Origin: Rosa chinensis
Taxonomy: Eukaryota; Streptophyta; Magnoliopsida; Rosales; Rosaceae
Length of the DNA stretch: 64,000 nt
NCBI RefSeq assembly: GCF_002994745.2
Contig: NC_037093.1
Location: 15,449,555 to 15,513,554, forward strand
Direction: 5' to 3'
Shown: piece after piece, positions 46,008 to 58,974 of the stretch
Position numbering within the stretch: the first letter of the stretch is position 1
Layout: each line of letters starts with the position of its first letter
The notes under the pieces: generated by a model
The model's database searches: none
What the model saw: the letters and a program-made list of their open reading frames with translations, nothing else
Told to the model about the DNA's origin: nothing
Program-made: the position numbers and the translations under genes

Positions 46008-47470
46008 AGGTGTGTCTGACTATGCATGGAAAAAATGACTGAAATCCATGGTAGGTCCAACCTTGCTTGCTAATGACGTACATAACCCACTTGCTCTGAA
46101 TACACACAAAAGTTCCATTGTTAATAAAATCCATTATTAGCAACTAGCTAACTAATTCACCAAAAAAAGCAACTCCATAGAGATTTGATTCCAAAGACTC
46201 ACTCGATCATTTCCTCTAAATTGAACTCCTGACCGAAGTAAGTCGAGGGAATTCAAGTAAAGTTTTAGTGTTTAACCTAAGAGTAGTTCTACTACATATG
46301 GCGAGTTTAGAACTAGAAACAATATATGATATATATACACCATATGTATGTGCCATTATCTCAGAGACAGGGAATAAGTACCTTAACATTGTATGTTGAT
46401 GATCGAGAATCATGTTTTCAAAGGAGTACTTCTTCCGAGGTAAGTGTTTTGTAACTTGGGTGTGTCAATGTCATCCTCACTGGCAGCAGAATCAGCATAT
46501 ACTTGGACAACGGAATGCGTTTCTGGTTCAAATATGATTTTGATTTTGAGAATGATAGTAGGCTATTAAAGAAGCCTCAAAACAAACAAAAGGAAAAAGA
46601 TAATGAACCTACTGGAAGTCAGCTGGACCATCATCGGCCTCTCCTTCCAAATCTTCGATCAGGTGGACTCCCCAGCTTCCCCACAAAGTCATTGTGTCTA
46701 AAATTATCTTATCTTCAAAACGAAACATAACTCGAAACACTCACTGAACCTCCTTATTACTGTAACCAATGGAATATAATGCACCCACACTTTACCCCCA
46801 TATGTGATTTTCTCATCAAACTTTATTCCATTGATGTAAACAAAATGAGTGACCTCAAAAAAACACGATTGAATACAGAGAGCCAACCCTTTGTTGTCCC
46901 AATTGGAGTTTTGAGGAATTTCAATGTAAAACTCTTGCTCTTTATGTATCACTTCACTATTCACATCCCAATTCACATCCTGACGGCAGGTGAACCAGTT
47001 TGGAAGTGGAACACTAGCGGAAAATTTTACTTGGAATTCTTCAGATTTCGGACAAGAGAAAAAAGAGTCAACAGAGCCGTCAATTTGTCTGCCTCTGCCA
47101 TCAATTCTTTGGTTCCCGCAGACGGTGATGATGTCATCTTCTTTCTCTTCTTGGCCACATGAAATAGTCGCTTGTCAACTTCAACTCCACGAGCCAGATT
47201 GTCGCAGAGTCTCCAGCAGGTGGTCAAGTCCAACTGACCGAACATTTTTGAATCTTTACCCTCCAAAATTTTTGACAACTTTGAAATTCTTTCCAATGAC
47301 TCACAACAATTCACAAATAAGCCATCTATTTCGCGTGGAAATTCTGAAATTTCTTCCAGCCGCTTGCAACCGTCCAGATCAATTTGTAATCTCGTGAGGC
47401 TAGTTGAAAAGACCGGTGGAGGAGGAAGTGATTCTGACTTTGTCGGAAATGTAACAAGGTAAGAGCAGCA

Positions 47471-47975
47471 TGTAAACTCAAGATGGAACTTGTAAAACAG
47501 CACACAAGAGAACATAAATACAATATCAATCAAACTATAATAAACACACAATGATACATATATGCATATGATGTGTGTTCTTTAGAGAATCAACAAACCT
47601 GAAGAGGCCATTGATCTCAAGACACTGATCTTCTGCACTGCTCACTTCTCTTAGCTCTCTATGGGACAAGTATGAATATCTGATGATGAAATGAGAGTGC
47701 AGGGACCAGGCTTAAATATGATTCAATCTAGGCTTTGACCCCCTCCCATAAAGGAGGTCATTCAATACAGAATCACTTGATTGTAGGTGTATATCATTAA
47801 CATTTGGTTTTGTTACCAAGTTTATCAGATTCCATGCCTTACACATTTTGATACTTAAATGGATAGGCAATCTGGATTTAAGCCACATGATTTCCATTGC
47901 TTATTCTGCGAGTAGATTGACAAGTTGTTAAATGCTTGATTGAACTAAAATGATGATGTCCATATTAATCTTACA
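47471..47975 (-). repeat. Copia 3' LTR (505 bp)
   Basis: Preceded (minus sense) by the polypurine tract at 47976-47986. Matches 54084-54588 with two substitutions. Confidence 0.97.
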
Positions 47976-48642
47976 TTCTCCCACTTGGACATATCATGAA
48001 GTTCATTCAACAAGAATGCCAAGATGATCAGATATAGCAATAAGTTCCTTAGTGCACATTCTGAAATCAAGTGCTTAATTAATCTGATGCAAGATTCTGT
48101 CAATCCATAACCAAGACATAGAGCTGTGAAAACACTTCATATTCAACAGAATAGAAGACTTGCACAACTACTAATGCAGCAGCTGTAGATTACATGAATC
48201 ACCAACAATAATATACCTGTAAATGCATTAGAGTTCCAGAGTGTATCAAAATTATTTCTAATGCTATGGTCCTCAAGAAACACAATCGCCTTTAATTTGA
48301 ACTGCAAACTGAAGGTGTTTCTTAATATCTGTAAAATGCTTCATGTTGTTTTAAACACAAACAACAACTTGATAAATAGCTATTTCACATGTATGCAGCA
48401 AATGTACAAGCAAACATGTCACTCAATTTTGAAAGTCCAATGAAGTTTCAAATGAGCTACGTACTGAAACTGCAGTAATTAAAACAAAACTGGATATGAA
48501 CTGAAATTTTATTCTGGATGAACTGAATGCCAATGCCTTTATTATAAGATGTCTAGAACTTTATTACACAGAATTTGGTCTAAGAAATAAGACATGTATG
48601 AAAGACAAATAACAAGGAAAACAAGCACAACTCCCACTGTTC

Positions 48643-51600
48643 TCAGCTATCAAAAGTAGCTAAAATTCCTATGTTGTTAACATGTTTCTGGAAGGCAATA
48701 ATTGGCAGGGCCTTGGTGAAGGGATCCGCCAATTGTGACAAAGTATCTATATTGGCAATCTCAATCTCCCTGTGCTTCACTCTCTCTCTGACACTGTAGT
48801 ACTTCAGGTCAATGTGTTTGGAGTTTGTGGATCTTTTGTTATTCTTTGTGAAATACACAGCAGCTGTATTATCACAAAAAATTCTTAGAGGCTTAGCTAC
48901 AATGGAGTTCACTATCTTGGTCTGCAGCAGGAAATTTTTTAACCATAGACCCTGACATACTCCTTCATAAATGGCAATGAATTCAGCTTGCATAGTTGAT
49001 GTAGCTGTGAGAGTTTGTTTCACACTCTTCCAAGCCACAGCTCCACCAGCAAGGACAAAAATGTACCCAGAAGTAGACTTCTTGGATGATGGAAAGTTTC
49101 CTGCAAAGTCAGAGTCAGTATAACCTGTGACTTCTAGGTCTTCAACCCTCCTGTATACAAGCATGTGATGTTTAGTTTTCTGCAAGTACCTAAGAATTTT
49201 CTTCCCTGCTATCCAATGAGCTTTGCTTGGATTGGATTGAAACCTTGCAAGCATGCCAACTGCAAAAGCAAGGTCTGGCCTGGTGCACACTTGCGCATAC
49301 ATCAGGCTGCCAACAAGTCTAGAGTAAGGTTTGCTTTTCATTTCTTCTTTCTCCAACTCACTTAATGGGCATTGTAGTTTAGTTAGCTTGTCACCCTTTG
49401 CTATTGGAACATCATTCCCAGAACAGTTCTGCATTTCAAACCTCCTCAACACTTTTGAAATATAACTCTGCTGAGATAGACCAAGTAAGCATCTATTCCT
49501 GTCTCTCTTTATCTCAATCCCCAGAACATATGAAGCTTCACCAAGGTCTTTCATGTCAAAATTTCTTGACAGAAATTTCTTGGTTTCATTTAAAAGACCA
49601 AAACTGCTGCTTGCCAGCAATATGTCATCAACATACAATACAAGAAAAATGAATTGGCTCCCACTGACCTTCATGTATACACATTCATCAACCATGTTTT
49701 CTACAAAACCAAATGAGCTAATTACCGAGTCAAACTTCAAGTACCATTGTCTTGAAGCCTGTTTTAATCCATAAATGGATTTATTCAATTTACACACCAA
49801 GTGTTCAGTTCCAGGTATGATAAAACCCTCAGGTTGCCTCATGTATATCTCCTCCTCCAAGTCACCATTTAAAAAAGCAGTCTTCACGTCCATCTAGTGT
49901 AGTTCCATATCAAAATGGGCAACAAGGGCCATGATCAGTCTAAAGGCATCTTTGGTTGAAACAGGTGAGAATGTTTCATTAAAATCAATTCCCTCCTTCT
50001 GTGTGAAGCCCTTTGCAACTAGTCTTGCCTTGTATCTCTCCACTGAGCCATCTGCATGTTTCTTGGTTTTGAAGACCCACTTGCACCCTATTGGCTTTTG
50101 GTTTCCAGTTGGCTCAATTAATTCCCACACATTGTTATCGTTCATGGACTTCAATTCTGCCTCCATAGCTTCATTCCATTTCTGTGCATTCTCACTCTCT
50201 ATAGCTTGCTTGTAACTCAAAGGATCATCATCCTCCCCAAAACCAGTTTCAGCCTCCTGCAAATAAATCTCAAATTCATCTGGATTTATTGCAGGTTTTC
50301 TCACTCTTTCAGATCTTCTCAAGTCTTGTGGTTGTGGTGGAGGTTGAACTTGGATTTCAGCTTGTGTTTGGGGTACTGGCTGAATTGGTGGTTCAGTTTC
50401 AGTTTGGGGTTCTGGTTCTGGTATTGACTCTGCAGGCTCTTCTATGTGATTTTCATGTCCCAGGTGATTTTCTTGTAAAATAGCAGTCAGGGATGGTGTT
50501 TGAGTTTGTGGCAGAACAGCCTCTGACATAGCTTTTGGTGTGGTTTGTATGTTTCCATCTTCTGAACTCCCTTCACTCTCAAAAGAATACTCTTCCACAG
50601 ATTGGTTCTCACTCATCTCATCAAAGAAGACTGCCCTGTTGGTTTCTATGATTCTAGTGCTATGTGAAGGGCAATAGAATTTAAAACCCTTTGATTTTTC
50701 AGGATACCCAATGAAGAAAGCATTGACAGTTCTGCTATCTAATTTCCCAAGTTGTGGATTATAAGGCTTGGCCTCTGCCTTGCATCCCCAGACGTGCAAG
50801 TGATGAAAGCTAGGTTTTCTCTCACACCAAAGTTCAAATGGGGTACCGGTTGTGGCCTTGCTTGGGGTTCTATTGGTGAGGTAGTTAGCTGTTTTCAAGG
50901 CTTCACCCCACAAGTATTTGGGAAGACCAGAAGCACACATCATGCTTCTGATCATGTTTTGGTAAGTTCTATTTCTTCTCTCAGCCACTCCATTTTGTTG
51001 GGGTGTCCCTGGGGTAGTGTATTGTGCTGTAATCCCATTCTCTTGCAAATATTTTGCAAAAGGCCCCATGTGTTGTCCAGACTCATCATACTTCCCAAAA
51101 TACTCTCCCCCTCTATCAGACCTCACTATTTTGATCATTTTATCCAACTGCTTCTCTACTTCTGCCTTAAAAATTCTAAATTTTTCTAGAGATTGGCATT
51201 TGTCATTCATGAGGTATACATAGCAATATCTACTGAAATCATCAATAAATGTTATGAAATATTTATTTCCACAGATAGTTGTATCTCTAAATGGACCACT
51301 AATGTCTGTATGAATGATCTCCAACAATTTTGAGCTCCTAGTTGAACTCTTCTTTCTAGTCGAAGTCAATTTCCCTTTTACACATTCAATGCAGGTTTCA
51401 AAATCACAATAGTCCAAGTTTGGTAAAAGATTTTGTTTTTCTAAAATTTTCATTCTTTCAATGGAAATATGGCCAAGTCTTTTGTGCCACAGAAAAGAAG
51501 AATTTTCAGAAAACTTTCTCTTGGTTCCTACTCTTTCCTCAACATTTTCAGCAGGTTCTAAAAATAAGATTGATTTTTCTGTTGGATATGAACAACACAA

Positions 51601-52812
51601 TTGAATGTAATCACCAATAAGAATACCAGAACCAATATAATTTGAATGGAGAGAGATTTTTATTTCATCATAACTTAGTAAAAAACAATAACCAGTTCTC
51701 ATCAAGAGACTAACAGAAACTAGATTCCTTTTTAAGGAAGGAATACAAAAAACATTATTCAAATCTAAAAAGACTCCAGGCCCTAATTCTAGTCGAACTA
51801 CTCCCACTGCTTTCACAGTGACTCTCTGACCATTCCCTACACAGACACACTGCTCACTCTTTCTTGGCTCCCTCCACCTTAGAAAGCCCTGCATAGAATT
51901 GGAAACGTGTATTGGTGATCCACTATCAAGCCACCAAGAATTTGGTGAAACATTTATCAAATTAATTTCAATAGACAAAACTATGCAATTACCTCTTTTC
52001 TTAAGCCAGTCCCTATACTTAGGGCAATCCCTCTTCATGTGACCCTCTCTCTTACAGAAATAACACTTAAAGACAGTGTTTTTCTTTGGTTTCAAGGCTG
52101 CAGTTGGTTTAGCGTTTGAGGTACTAGGCTTTGACACATCACTAGGATTAGCAGACTTCTTTCCCTTAAACCTCCATACCTTACCCTGATTTCTACCCAC
52201 AAGATTCACACTCACTTCCTTCCTGTGGAACTCCTCCTCTTGGACACAGATTGCAATGAGCTCATTGAGAGACCATTTGTCTTTCTGAGCATGGTAAGCT
52301 GTTTTCAGTTGGCTAAACTTTGGGGGCAGTGAGTTCAGTGCAATGTGCACAATGAACTGGTCATCCACAGAAATCTGCAAATCTCTAAGTTTTGCAGCAG
52401 TTTCAATCATCCTCATAATGTGCTCCCTTACTCCAGTGGAACCACCATATTTCATGGTGATCAAAGAGTCCAAAAGCTGTCCAGTCTCAGCTTTCTCACT
52501 TTCCTGATACATGTCAGCAATATTATTCAGGTAATCCCTAGCTGTACCTTCATCAGGAACACTACCTCTCACAGTCTCACTCATGGTTCTTTTCAGAATG
52601 AGCTTAGTCATTCTATCAGCTCTCAACCATTCTTGTGCATGCACCTTGTCTATGTCAGGAGTGTCATCAGTAATTGGCCCAGGTGCATCCTCAGTCAGGC
52701 AAATGTCAATATTCAGCAGCCCTAAATAGATTTCAATGTCTGCCTTCCATTTCTTAAAGTTAGAACCAGTCAATGGTTCAATGGTAGCAAGACTAATGCC
52801 AGAGGTTGCCAA
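48643..52812 (-). pseudogene. Copia gag-pol polyprotein with one in-frame stop
   Basis: Reading from 52812: gag (LTGSNFKKWKADIEIYLGL), CCHC knuckle CYFCKREGHMKRDC, protease WWLDSGSPIHVS, integrase with an HHCC finger (HKRLGH ... CIEC), IHTDISGPF, VRSDRGGEYFG and NGVAERRNRT (catalytic D, D, E), an acidic/Pro-Gln linker, then RT (NVWELI, GCKWVFK, YVDDILLASS) and RNase H (GYTDSDFAG, STMQAEFIA, IFCDNTAAV, HIDLKYYSVRE). A TAG at 49896-49894 in the RT palm, just before MDVKTAFLNGDL, sits where Gln is expected. The frame opens at TTG, not ATG, right after a T-run and TTTTCAG; either the start codon mutated or translation starts elsewhere. Otherwise about 1,390 codons are open, in keeping with the near-identical LTRs. 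Confidence 0.95.
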
Positions 52813-54069
52813 AGCTGAAAATTAAAAAAAAAAAAAAAAAAAAAAAAACATTTCTAAGTCTTTTTGTTCTGCTTAATGTTATGGGATGTGTTTCAGAATT
52901 AAACATAATGCTCAACACACCGAATTCACGCAAAACACATAACTCAAATCAGACATTCACATAGAATCCCACAAGTCTCAATGTTATATAATACCTTTAA
53001 TGGCAAAATAATATAACATTCCTTATTTTCTGTATCACAAAACCAAGATAAACAAAAATGCCTTTTGCATAGATCAGTCAGCACCTTTATGGCAAGAAGA
53101 AAAGACCTAAGCAACCTGATGCACTTAAATTCATCTTGTAATGTGCTGTTTATGTAATTTAGAATATAAAAGTTTAGACCTTATTTGTAAGATACATTTA
53201 CATACTAAAATACATAAACACAAAATTTCCTGATTTTTGTATCCACATGGCCAGTGAGAATCCCAGAAATAGGTTGCTTTGTGCGACATGTATCCCTGGA
53301 ACCCTTACTGACTCAAAATCAATTGTTGACTTTTGCAAGTTCATCAATTGGTGATGAACCACCAACTATACCTGTGATGAATTGAATATTCACTCAACTA
53401 AAATGCATTCACATGATGAAGGAAACAATTTCTATATGTATATATCTTCAATCATTCATCACAAGCAAATTCAATCAATCAACGCTATTGATTAATTCAT
53501 AGAATCCCACAGTTCATTAGATATGAACAAGGCATCAGTGAATGTAAAAGATATCAACCATTCATTTCATAATTGCTAGGATTCTAATCAAATACTGAGA
53601 AATTTGAACAAAAATCAATAGGTTTCAGGGCATTACGAAAACTGACCCGATCGCTATCCCGCGCTGCATAAGACATGTTAGCGGAAGCAAATAGTGTATA
53701 GCAGCATATAATCAAAGCAATCTGAGGTCTTAAAACATACCAATTTGGTGCAGAAGACTTTGAATCGAAAAACCCCTTTTGAAGTCCGTATGAACCCTAA
53801 GCCCCAATTGATTCCAGAGAAAAACAAAATTTGACCGTTTTCTTACAATGGTTGTATTAGAGAGAAGGTATTCTCTCGGTGGTTCCAAAACTTGGGCTTA
53901 TTGGGTCCGTGCCTTGTGATATGGTGTTGGACATGCCTTGACTAAAGGTGTCTAGGCCCCAGCAATTTCTTTATTTATTCATCTATATTTCTGAAGAGTA
54001 AAACCCTTAAGATACGTACACATAAATTCTCTAGGAAAACTATTTTTGATTTAAGCCTTTGTGTGTGAG

Positions 54070-54081
54070 GCTCTGATACCA
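54070..54081 (-). promoter_or_regulatory. Copia primer binding site (initiator Met-tRNA)
   Basis: Minus strand TGGTATCAGAGC, complementary to the 3' end of plant initiator Met-tRNA, two bases inside the 5' LTR end. Confidence 0.95.
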
Positions 54082-54083
54082 CA

Positions 54084-54588
54084 TGTAAACTCAAGATGGA
54101 ACTTGTAAAACAGCACACAAGAGAACATAAATACAATATCAATCAAACTATAATAAACACACAATGATACATATATGCATATGATGTGTGTTCTTTAGAG
54201 AATCAACAAACCTGAAGAGGCCATTGATCTCAAGACACTGATCTTCTGCACTGCTCACTTCTCTTAGCTCTCTATGGGACAAGCATGAATATCTGATGAT
54301 GAAATGAGAGTGCAGGGACCAGGCTTAAATATGATTCAACCTAGGCTTTGACCCCCTCCCATAAAGGAGGTCATTCAATACAGAATCACTTGATTGTAGG
54401 TGTATATCATTAACATTTGGTTTTGTTACCAAGTTTATCAGATTCCATGCCTTACACATTTTGATACTTAAATGGATAGGCAATCTGGATTTAAGCCACA
54501 TGATTTCCATTGCTTATTCTGCGAGTAGATTGACAAGTTGTTAAATGCTTGATTGAACTAAAATGATGATGTCCATATTAATCTTACA
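54084..54588 (-). repeat. Copia 5' LTR (505 bp)
   Basis: Next to the primer site at 54070-54081 and the TSD at 54589. Confidence 0.97.
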
Positions 54589-57500
54589 CAGCACTGTAGA
54601 TGAAGCTCCTCCAGACGTTGCAATGAATAGAAAATGCTCGATGGTACATTTGTAAGATTATCACAGTGAGATAGAGACAAGGATTTAAGGCCAGTGAGAT
54701 TTCCAACTGAGCAAGGTAACTCTTTGATGGCACGATTCCAACTTAGATCCAGGTGACTCAAAGACTTCATGTCTCCCTCGATTTCAGGGAAGAACTTAAG
54801 CGGATACCAAGAGAGATCCAGAGTTTCCAAAGATTTCATGTTGATCCTCTTTTGAAACATCTGGAGCTTTTCACAATAGTTGAGTTTCAAAATGACGAGC
54901 TTATCGAGACGGCCAACCGAAGGATGAACCTCAACTAAATCTTCACAAGAAGACAGCTCCAAATACTCTAAGCTTGTTAATCCAGACAAGTCGGGAATTC
55001 TTGTTAGACCATCACACCACCACAATTTGATAGATTTCAAATATCGCAGATTCTGTTTGCATGGGAGAAAGAGAACCGATCGAAAACTGAAATTAAAGAA
55101 AGGTTGAAATGATCGATAAGTTAAAATATGTGTCAAAAGTGATCGAATTCTCTCAAATACCTTCAATCCCTCGTTCACTAGTGGAGTTGTGCAAGGCCCA
55201 CCCATGTGCAATATACCAAGTTTCCTCGGATTAAAATTCGTCGGCAAAGACCGTAATGGACACTCCATCCAGTCAAGGACCCTCAACTGGTTGGGGAGAT
55301 AATCCAAGCCCTCTCCACAAAGCTTCTTATAATCGACTTTAAAAATTTGAAGATTTTTCAAATTTGTGAAGCTTCCGCCGTTCAAGCATATCTTTTGTGA
55401 ATTGTAATCTCGTACCACTATGCCTTTAATTCTATCCGTTCCCTAATATAAAATAGCAATCACGTCAAGTTAATCAATTTCTTCTTATAAAAAATATTTA
55501 CATTAAATTCTAAAATTTTTAAGAATTTTTTAAGCAAGGAAGTATTAATTATCATAAAGGTGAATAATTTAAATATCACTTACTGTTTTGTCCTCAAGGA
55601 CCTCGCGAACATCCTCATAAAGCCACAGTCTATTGCGTTGTCCTGTCTCATCAGGAGACTCTTGCCGAACAATTTCTTTTCCCATGTCTTCTAGAAGGTC
55701 ATGCATCCAAATTTTATTGTCTTTCTCAATTTTTATCAAGGCCTTTTCTAAGAGGACTTTGAGACCATACATAGGATTGAGGTCACAGCTTTGTAGGACA
55801 TTTATCACATAGCTTTGCTCGTAACCTTTAAAGAAACATGCAATATGAAGAAAAACTTCCTTCATCCGATCCTCCAATGCATCGTAACTTCTTTTGAGAG
55901 CTTGTTGAATCTCTTGGTTAGGATATTTGTTGTTATACTCTAATGCATCTTTCCACTCATCCTTATTTTTACTACATAGATCTGATCCCAAAACTTCCAA
56001 AGCTAACGGAATCCCTTTAGCATAACGTATTACACCATTTAAAAGGTTAAAGAAATCATCCATATGTATATTTCCTTTGAAGGCATGGAAATTGAAGAGC
56101 TCTAAAGCTTCTTGATCATTTAATTCCTTGGCCTCATATATTGGATTGACGTTATGAGCCCTTAGGCAATTCATTTCTCTTGTTGTTATAATAATTATAC
56201 TTCTCGGACCAAACCAATCACACCCTCCAGCAAGTTTTTTTAACTGATCCAAGCGGTCCACATCATCAAGAACTAAGAGAACCCTTTTCTGGCTTAGTTT
56301 TTGCTTCAGCTGAGTGATTCCTTCATCCACATTGGTCACATTAGGTGGATTTCTCTCTATAATCTTAGAAAGAAAATTGTTTTGTAGCATGACAAGACCT
56401 CCATGTGAAAATGATTCTTCTCTCACATTTGCCAAGAAGCAACTATGTTGAAACTTATGGCTAATTGAATTGTAGACAGCTTTTGCAAGTGTTGTCTTTC
56501 CTATTCCACCAATTCCCCATATCCCTATCATGTGAGGATCGTCTTCCCCAACATTTAAGAGCTTAAGTATATCTTCTACACGAGATTCTATTCCAACAGG
56601 ATATGATGCCACATCTAAAGGGGTGCATTTCATTATTTTGGTTGTTATCTCTTTAACAATTTCATCAATAACATTCGCTTCATGCCTGCAAATATAAAAG
56701 CATACAAATCCTTTAGTTTCAACTTTCCTACATGTCTAGTTTTTTAGGGGACGGATCAATGACGGACTAGATCATATTTAAAATTATACTCTAATTGTAG
56801 TCCATTAGTTAGTGAAACTATTGATGCATGGGTAAGATTAAACATAATGTGATCTGTTAACTAAGTTAACCATGTGTTAATGATGGAACGTTAAAATATA
56901 CATTATAAAGTTGAGATACTTGAGATTGAACATACGTACCCTCCATCCGAGATATGCCACCCAGACAAAGTTGTTGCTTGTGTAAGAGCTGCCTTCCAAC
57001 TCTCCACCTTCTCTGAGTTATCCTTGTATTTGCTAAGGTGAGCAATTGCCTCACCAACCTGGCCCTTCTGGTATCGTATCTTCGAAGGGTCTACCTTGTA
57101 GAAAATTGGGTAAACGATTTGTTGCTTGGATTCTTTACATTGAAAGATCTTGACAAGTTCATCCAAGCACCACTTCGAATATGCATAGTTGGCAGAAAAT
57201 ACAACAATGGAAATCCTTGATCCTTCAATTACATCGAGAAGCTCCTTTCTTATATCTTCTCCTCTTGTGAGGTCATTATCCATGAAGGTCTTGATTCCCT
57301 TGTTAACCAAATTGCTGTACAAATGGCCTGTGAAATTGTTGCGTGTATCCACCCCTCTGAAGCTTAGAAAGACATCGTGTGTGAATGAATGGGTGGAAGA
57401 GGAAGAAGATGAAGAGGAAGAGGCTCCAAATTGAGGTTTGCTCAGTTCCATGTTGTTTGATTGCAGGAGGATGAGTGAGGAGGCTGAATTGAAATAATTT

Positions 57501-57590
57501 GGGATGATGTTGTTACTGTCAAGGACTATATCTCTTGAAATAATTGAAGTAATCGAGTTGTAAGTGTCACGGAGTGGTCATTAGAAATAG

Positions 57591-57760
57591 CACTACAACA
57601 AAAGTGGGAGACAGACACCAACGTGATTGACGGCTTTAGACCCCAAAAGACGGTGATATCTTCAAAAATCTGGGATAGTGGCCTTCGGGGCATCTGCTTT
57701 GGTTTTATGGCACTTTCTCTTTCTAAAAAGTGACACTTCACACTACTGTAAAAACATTTG
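57591..57760. mobile_element. CACTA-like terminal fragment(s) upstream of the TNL
   Basis: CACTACAACAAAA at 57591 and CACTACTGTAAAAA at 57741 both look like CACTA ends, but they point the same way and no inverted partner was seen. They lie about 140 bp upstream of the TNL start codon, within its likely promoter. Weak assignment. Confidence 0.35.
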
Positions 57761-58402
57761 GTGATCGTTCAGATGATACATATGAGACTTTAATTTGTGT
57801 GAATACATATGAGAGTTGGGATGATCCTTAGCACATTAGTTAGTCAAGACTCAAGAATGGCTGCAAACTTTTTTATTTAGGTTCCTATCTTAAACAAAAT
57901 TGTCTACCAGAGGCCACCTCTGCCTTACTTTTCTTTTAGTCGATTGTTGATTTATCTGAACACTTTTGTTTTTTGTTTTCTGTCAAGTGAAGTTGTATAA
58001 TACCAGTAATTATCTAGCTTAATTTTTTCTTAGATTATGTGATAGTGTTGGCTTAATTACATAGTTCAGACTGGTTTTCTGACTTTTCTCTAACTCTATA
58101 ATTCGACAATATCGCACTGAGATGTTACAACCTTAGCACAGTTATTGATCTGAAAGTTAAGCAAAGAGAGAGATAAGAAGCAAAAAGGAAAAGGGGGAAA
58201 AACGACAAGACTACACATCGGCTAAACCACTCGACAAGCATAGAAACTGAGGTTTCAGACAAATAGCGTGTCAAAAGCGAGTTGACAAGCACAACTCGGC
58301 CGAAAACAGGAGCTAAGAAGGTTGACACGAGCTCATCCCACCTTTCATTTGGTTAACCCCAACATCAGTGCTTGATGAGGCTGAGGCATTCGACGAAAGG
58401 GT
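57761..58402. other. No recognised gene
   Basis: Intergenic sequence between the TNL promoter side and the next LTR element; no convincing frame. Confidence 0.5.
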
Positions 58403-58974
58403 TGTTGGAAAATTTAATATTAAGTATTTTATTTTCCATAATTTGTGGATGAATAATTAGTGAAAAGGTGTGAAGTTAAATAAATGTAAATGACTATGCA
58501 ATGAGAAGTCATGGCTGATCACAAAAGATAACTTTTGGTGAAAAGTCATATCTCCTCCAAAAGTCACCTTACATCTATAAAACACTTACTACACCTTACT
58601 CTAAAAAATAACTTCTTGAATTTATCTTTCCTCCTCTCCTTCTACATATGAGTATTTCCTAATGTCTTGAAAACCAATTGAGTCTTTTCAAGAGAGAGTT
58701 CATACACAATCTAAGTTCGTTGTTCTCGAGGTTTGGAGTGCTACTACCACAAGAAGAAGGTCGTTGTATCCTGAGAGACGTTTGCCATTAAAATCCTGTA
58801 AGCACCGATGAGGAGGCAATTTCGTCTTAAGGACATAGAACCAAGTTCTAGACTCGACCATATTACTTAAGGTTTTTCCAACTTTTATCGGTTTTATTTT
58901 GGTTAGATTTATCTGCATAAATGTTTCTTGATTTTCTTATAAATATAGCAATTAGACCAATATATTTACCAACA
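58403..58974 (+). repeat. 5' LTR (572 bp) of non-coding LTR element 2
   Basis: Begins TGTTGGAAAATTTAATATTA and ends TATTTACCAACA; the first 27 bases recur at 61088-61114. Confidence 0.8.

Larger units (their letters stand above)
47471..54588 (-). mobile_element. Ty1/copia LTR retrotransposon, complete, recent insertion
   Basis: 7,118 bp with two 505-bp LTRs (47471-47975 and 54084-54588) beginning TGTAAG and ending TTTACA on the minus strand. I count only two differences between them (near 47692 and 47726). Target duplication CAGCA at 47466-47470 and 54589-54593. Primer site for initiator Met-tRNA, TGGTATCAGAGC, at 54081-54070; polypurine tract AAGTGGGAGAA next to 47975. Internal order gag-protease-integrase-RT-RNase H. 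One in-frame stop and a missing ATG (see gene entry) mean it is not autonomous as it stands. Confidence 0.97.
46609..57451 (-). pseudogene. TIR-NB-ARC-LRR (TNL) resistance gene split by a copia insertion and frameshifts, right copy
   Basis: Exon 1 57451-56940: TIR domain (HDVFLSFRGVDTRNNFTGHL; SKWCLDELVKIF with the catalytic Glu). Exon 2 56685-55584: NB-ARC with GIWGIGGIGKTTLA, VLLVLDDVD, IIIITTRE, GIPLALEVLG and WMHDLLEDMG. Exon 3 55442-55161. A 108-bp in-frame intron follows (55160-55053). Exon 4, from 55052, carries LRRs (for example LTRIPDLSGLTSLEYLELSS). At 54589 exon 4 is interrupted by a copia ending at 47471. Removing the element and one TSD restores the LRR frame exactly, to about 47060. 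A post-LRR C-JID-type domain follows (FYIEIPQNSNWDNKGLALC, VHYIPLV) to a TAG at 46611-46609, but one frameshift precedes it (near 47045) and another lies near 46740. Expected full length about 1,070 aa. TIR and NB parts remain intact and could yield a truncated protein. Confidence 0.9.

Noticed and set aside
46779..47397. Long plus-strand ORFs at 46779-47162 and 46990-47397
   Set aside because: Antisense shadows of the TNL C-terminal region.
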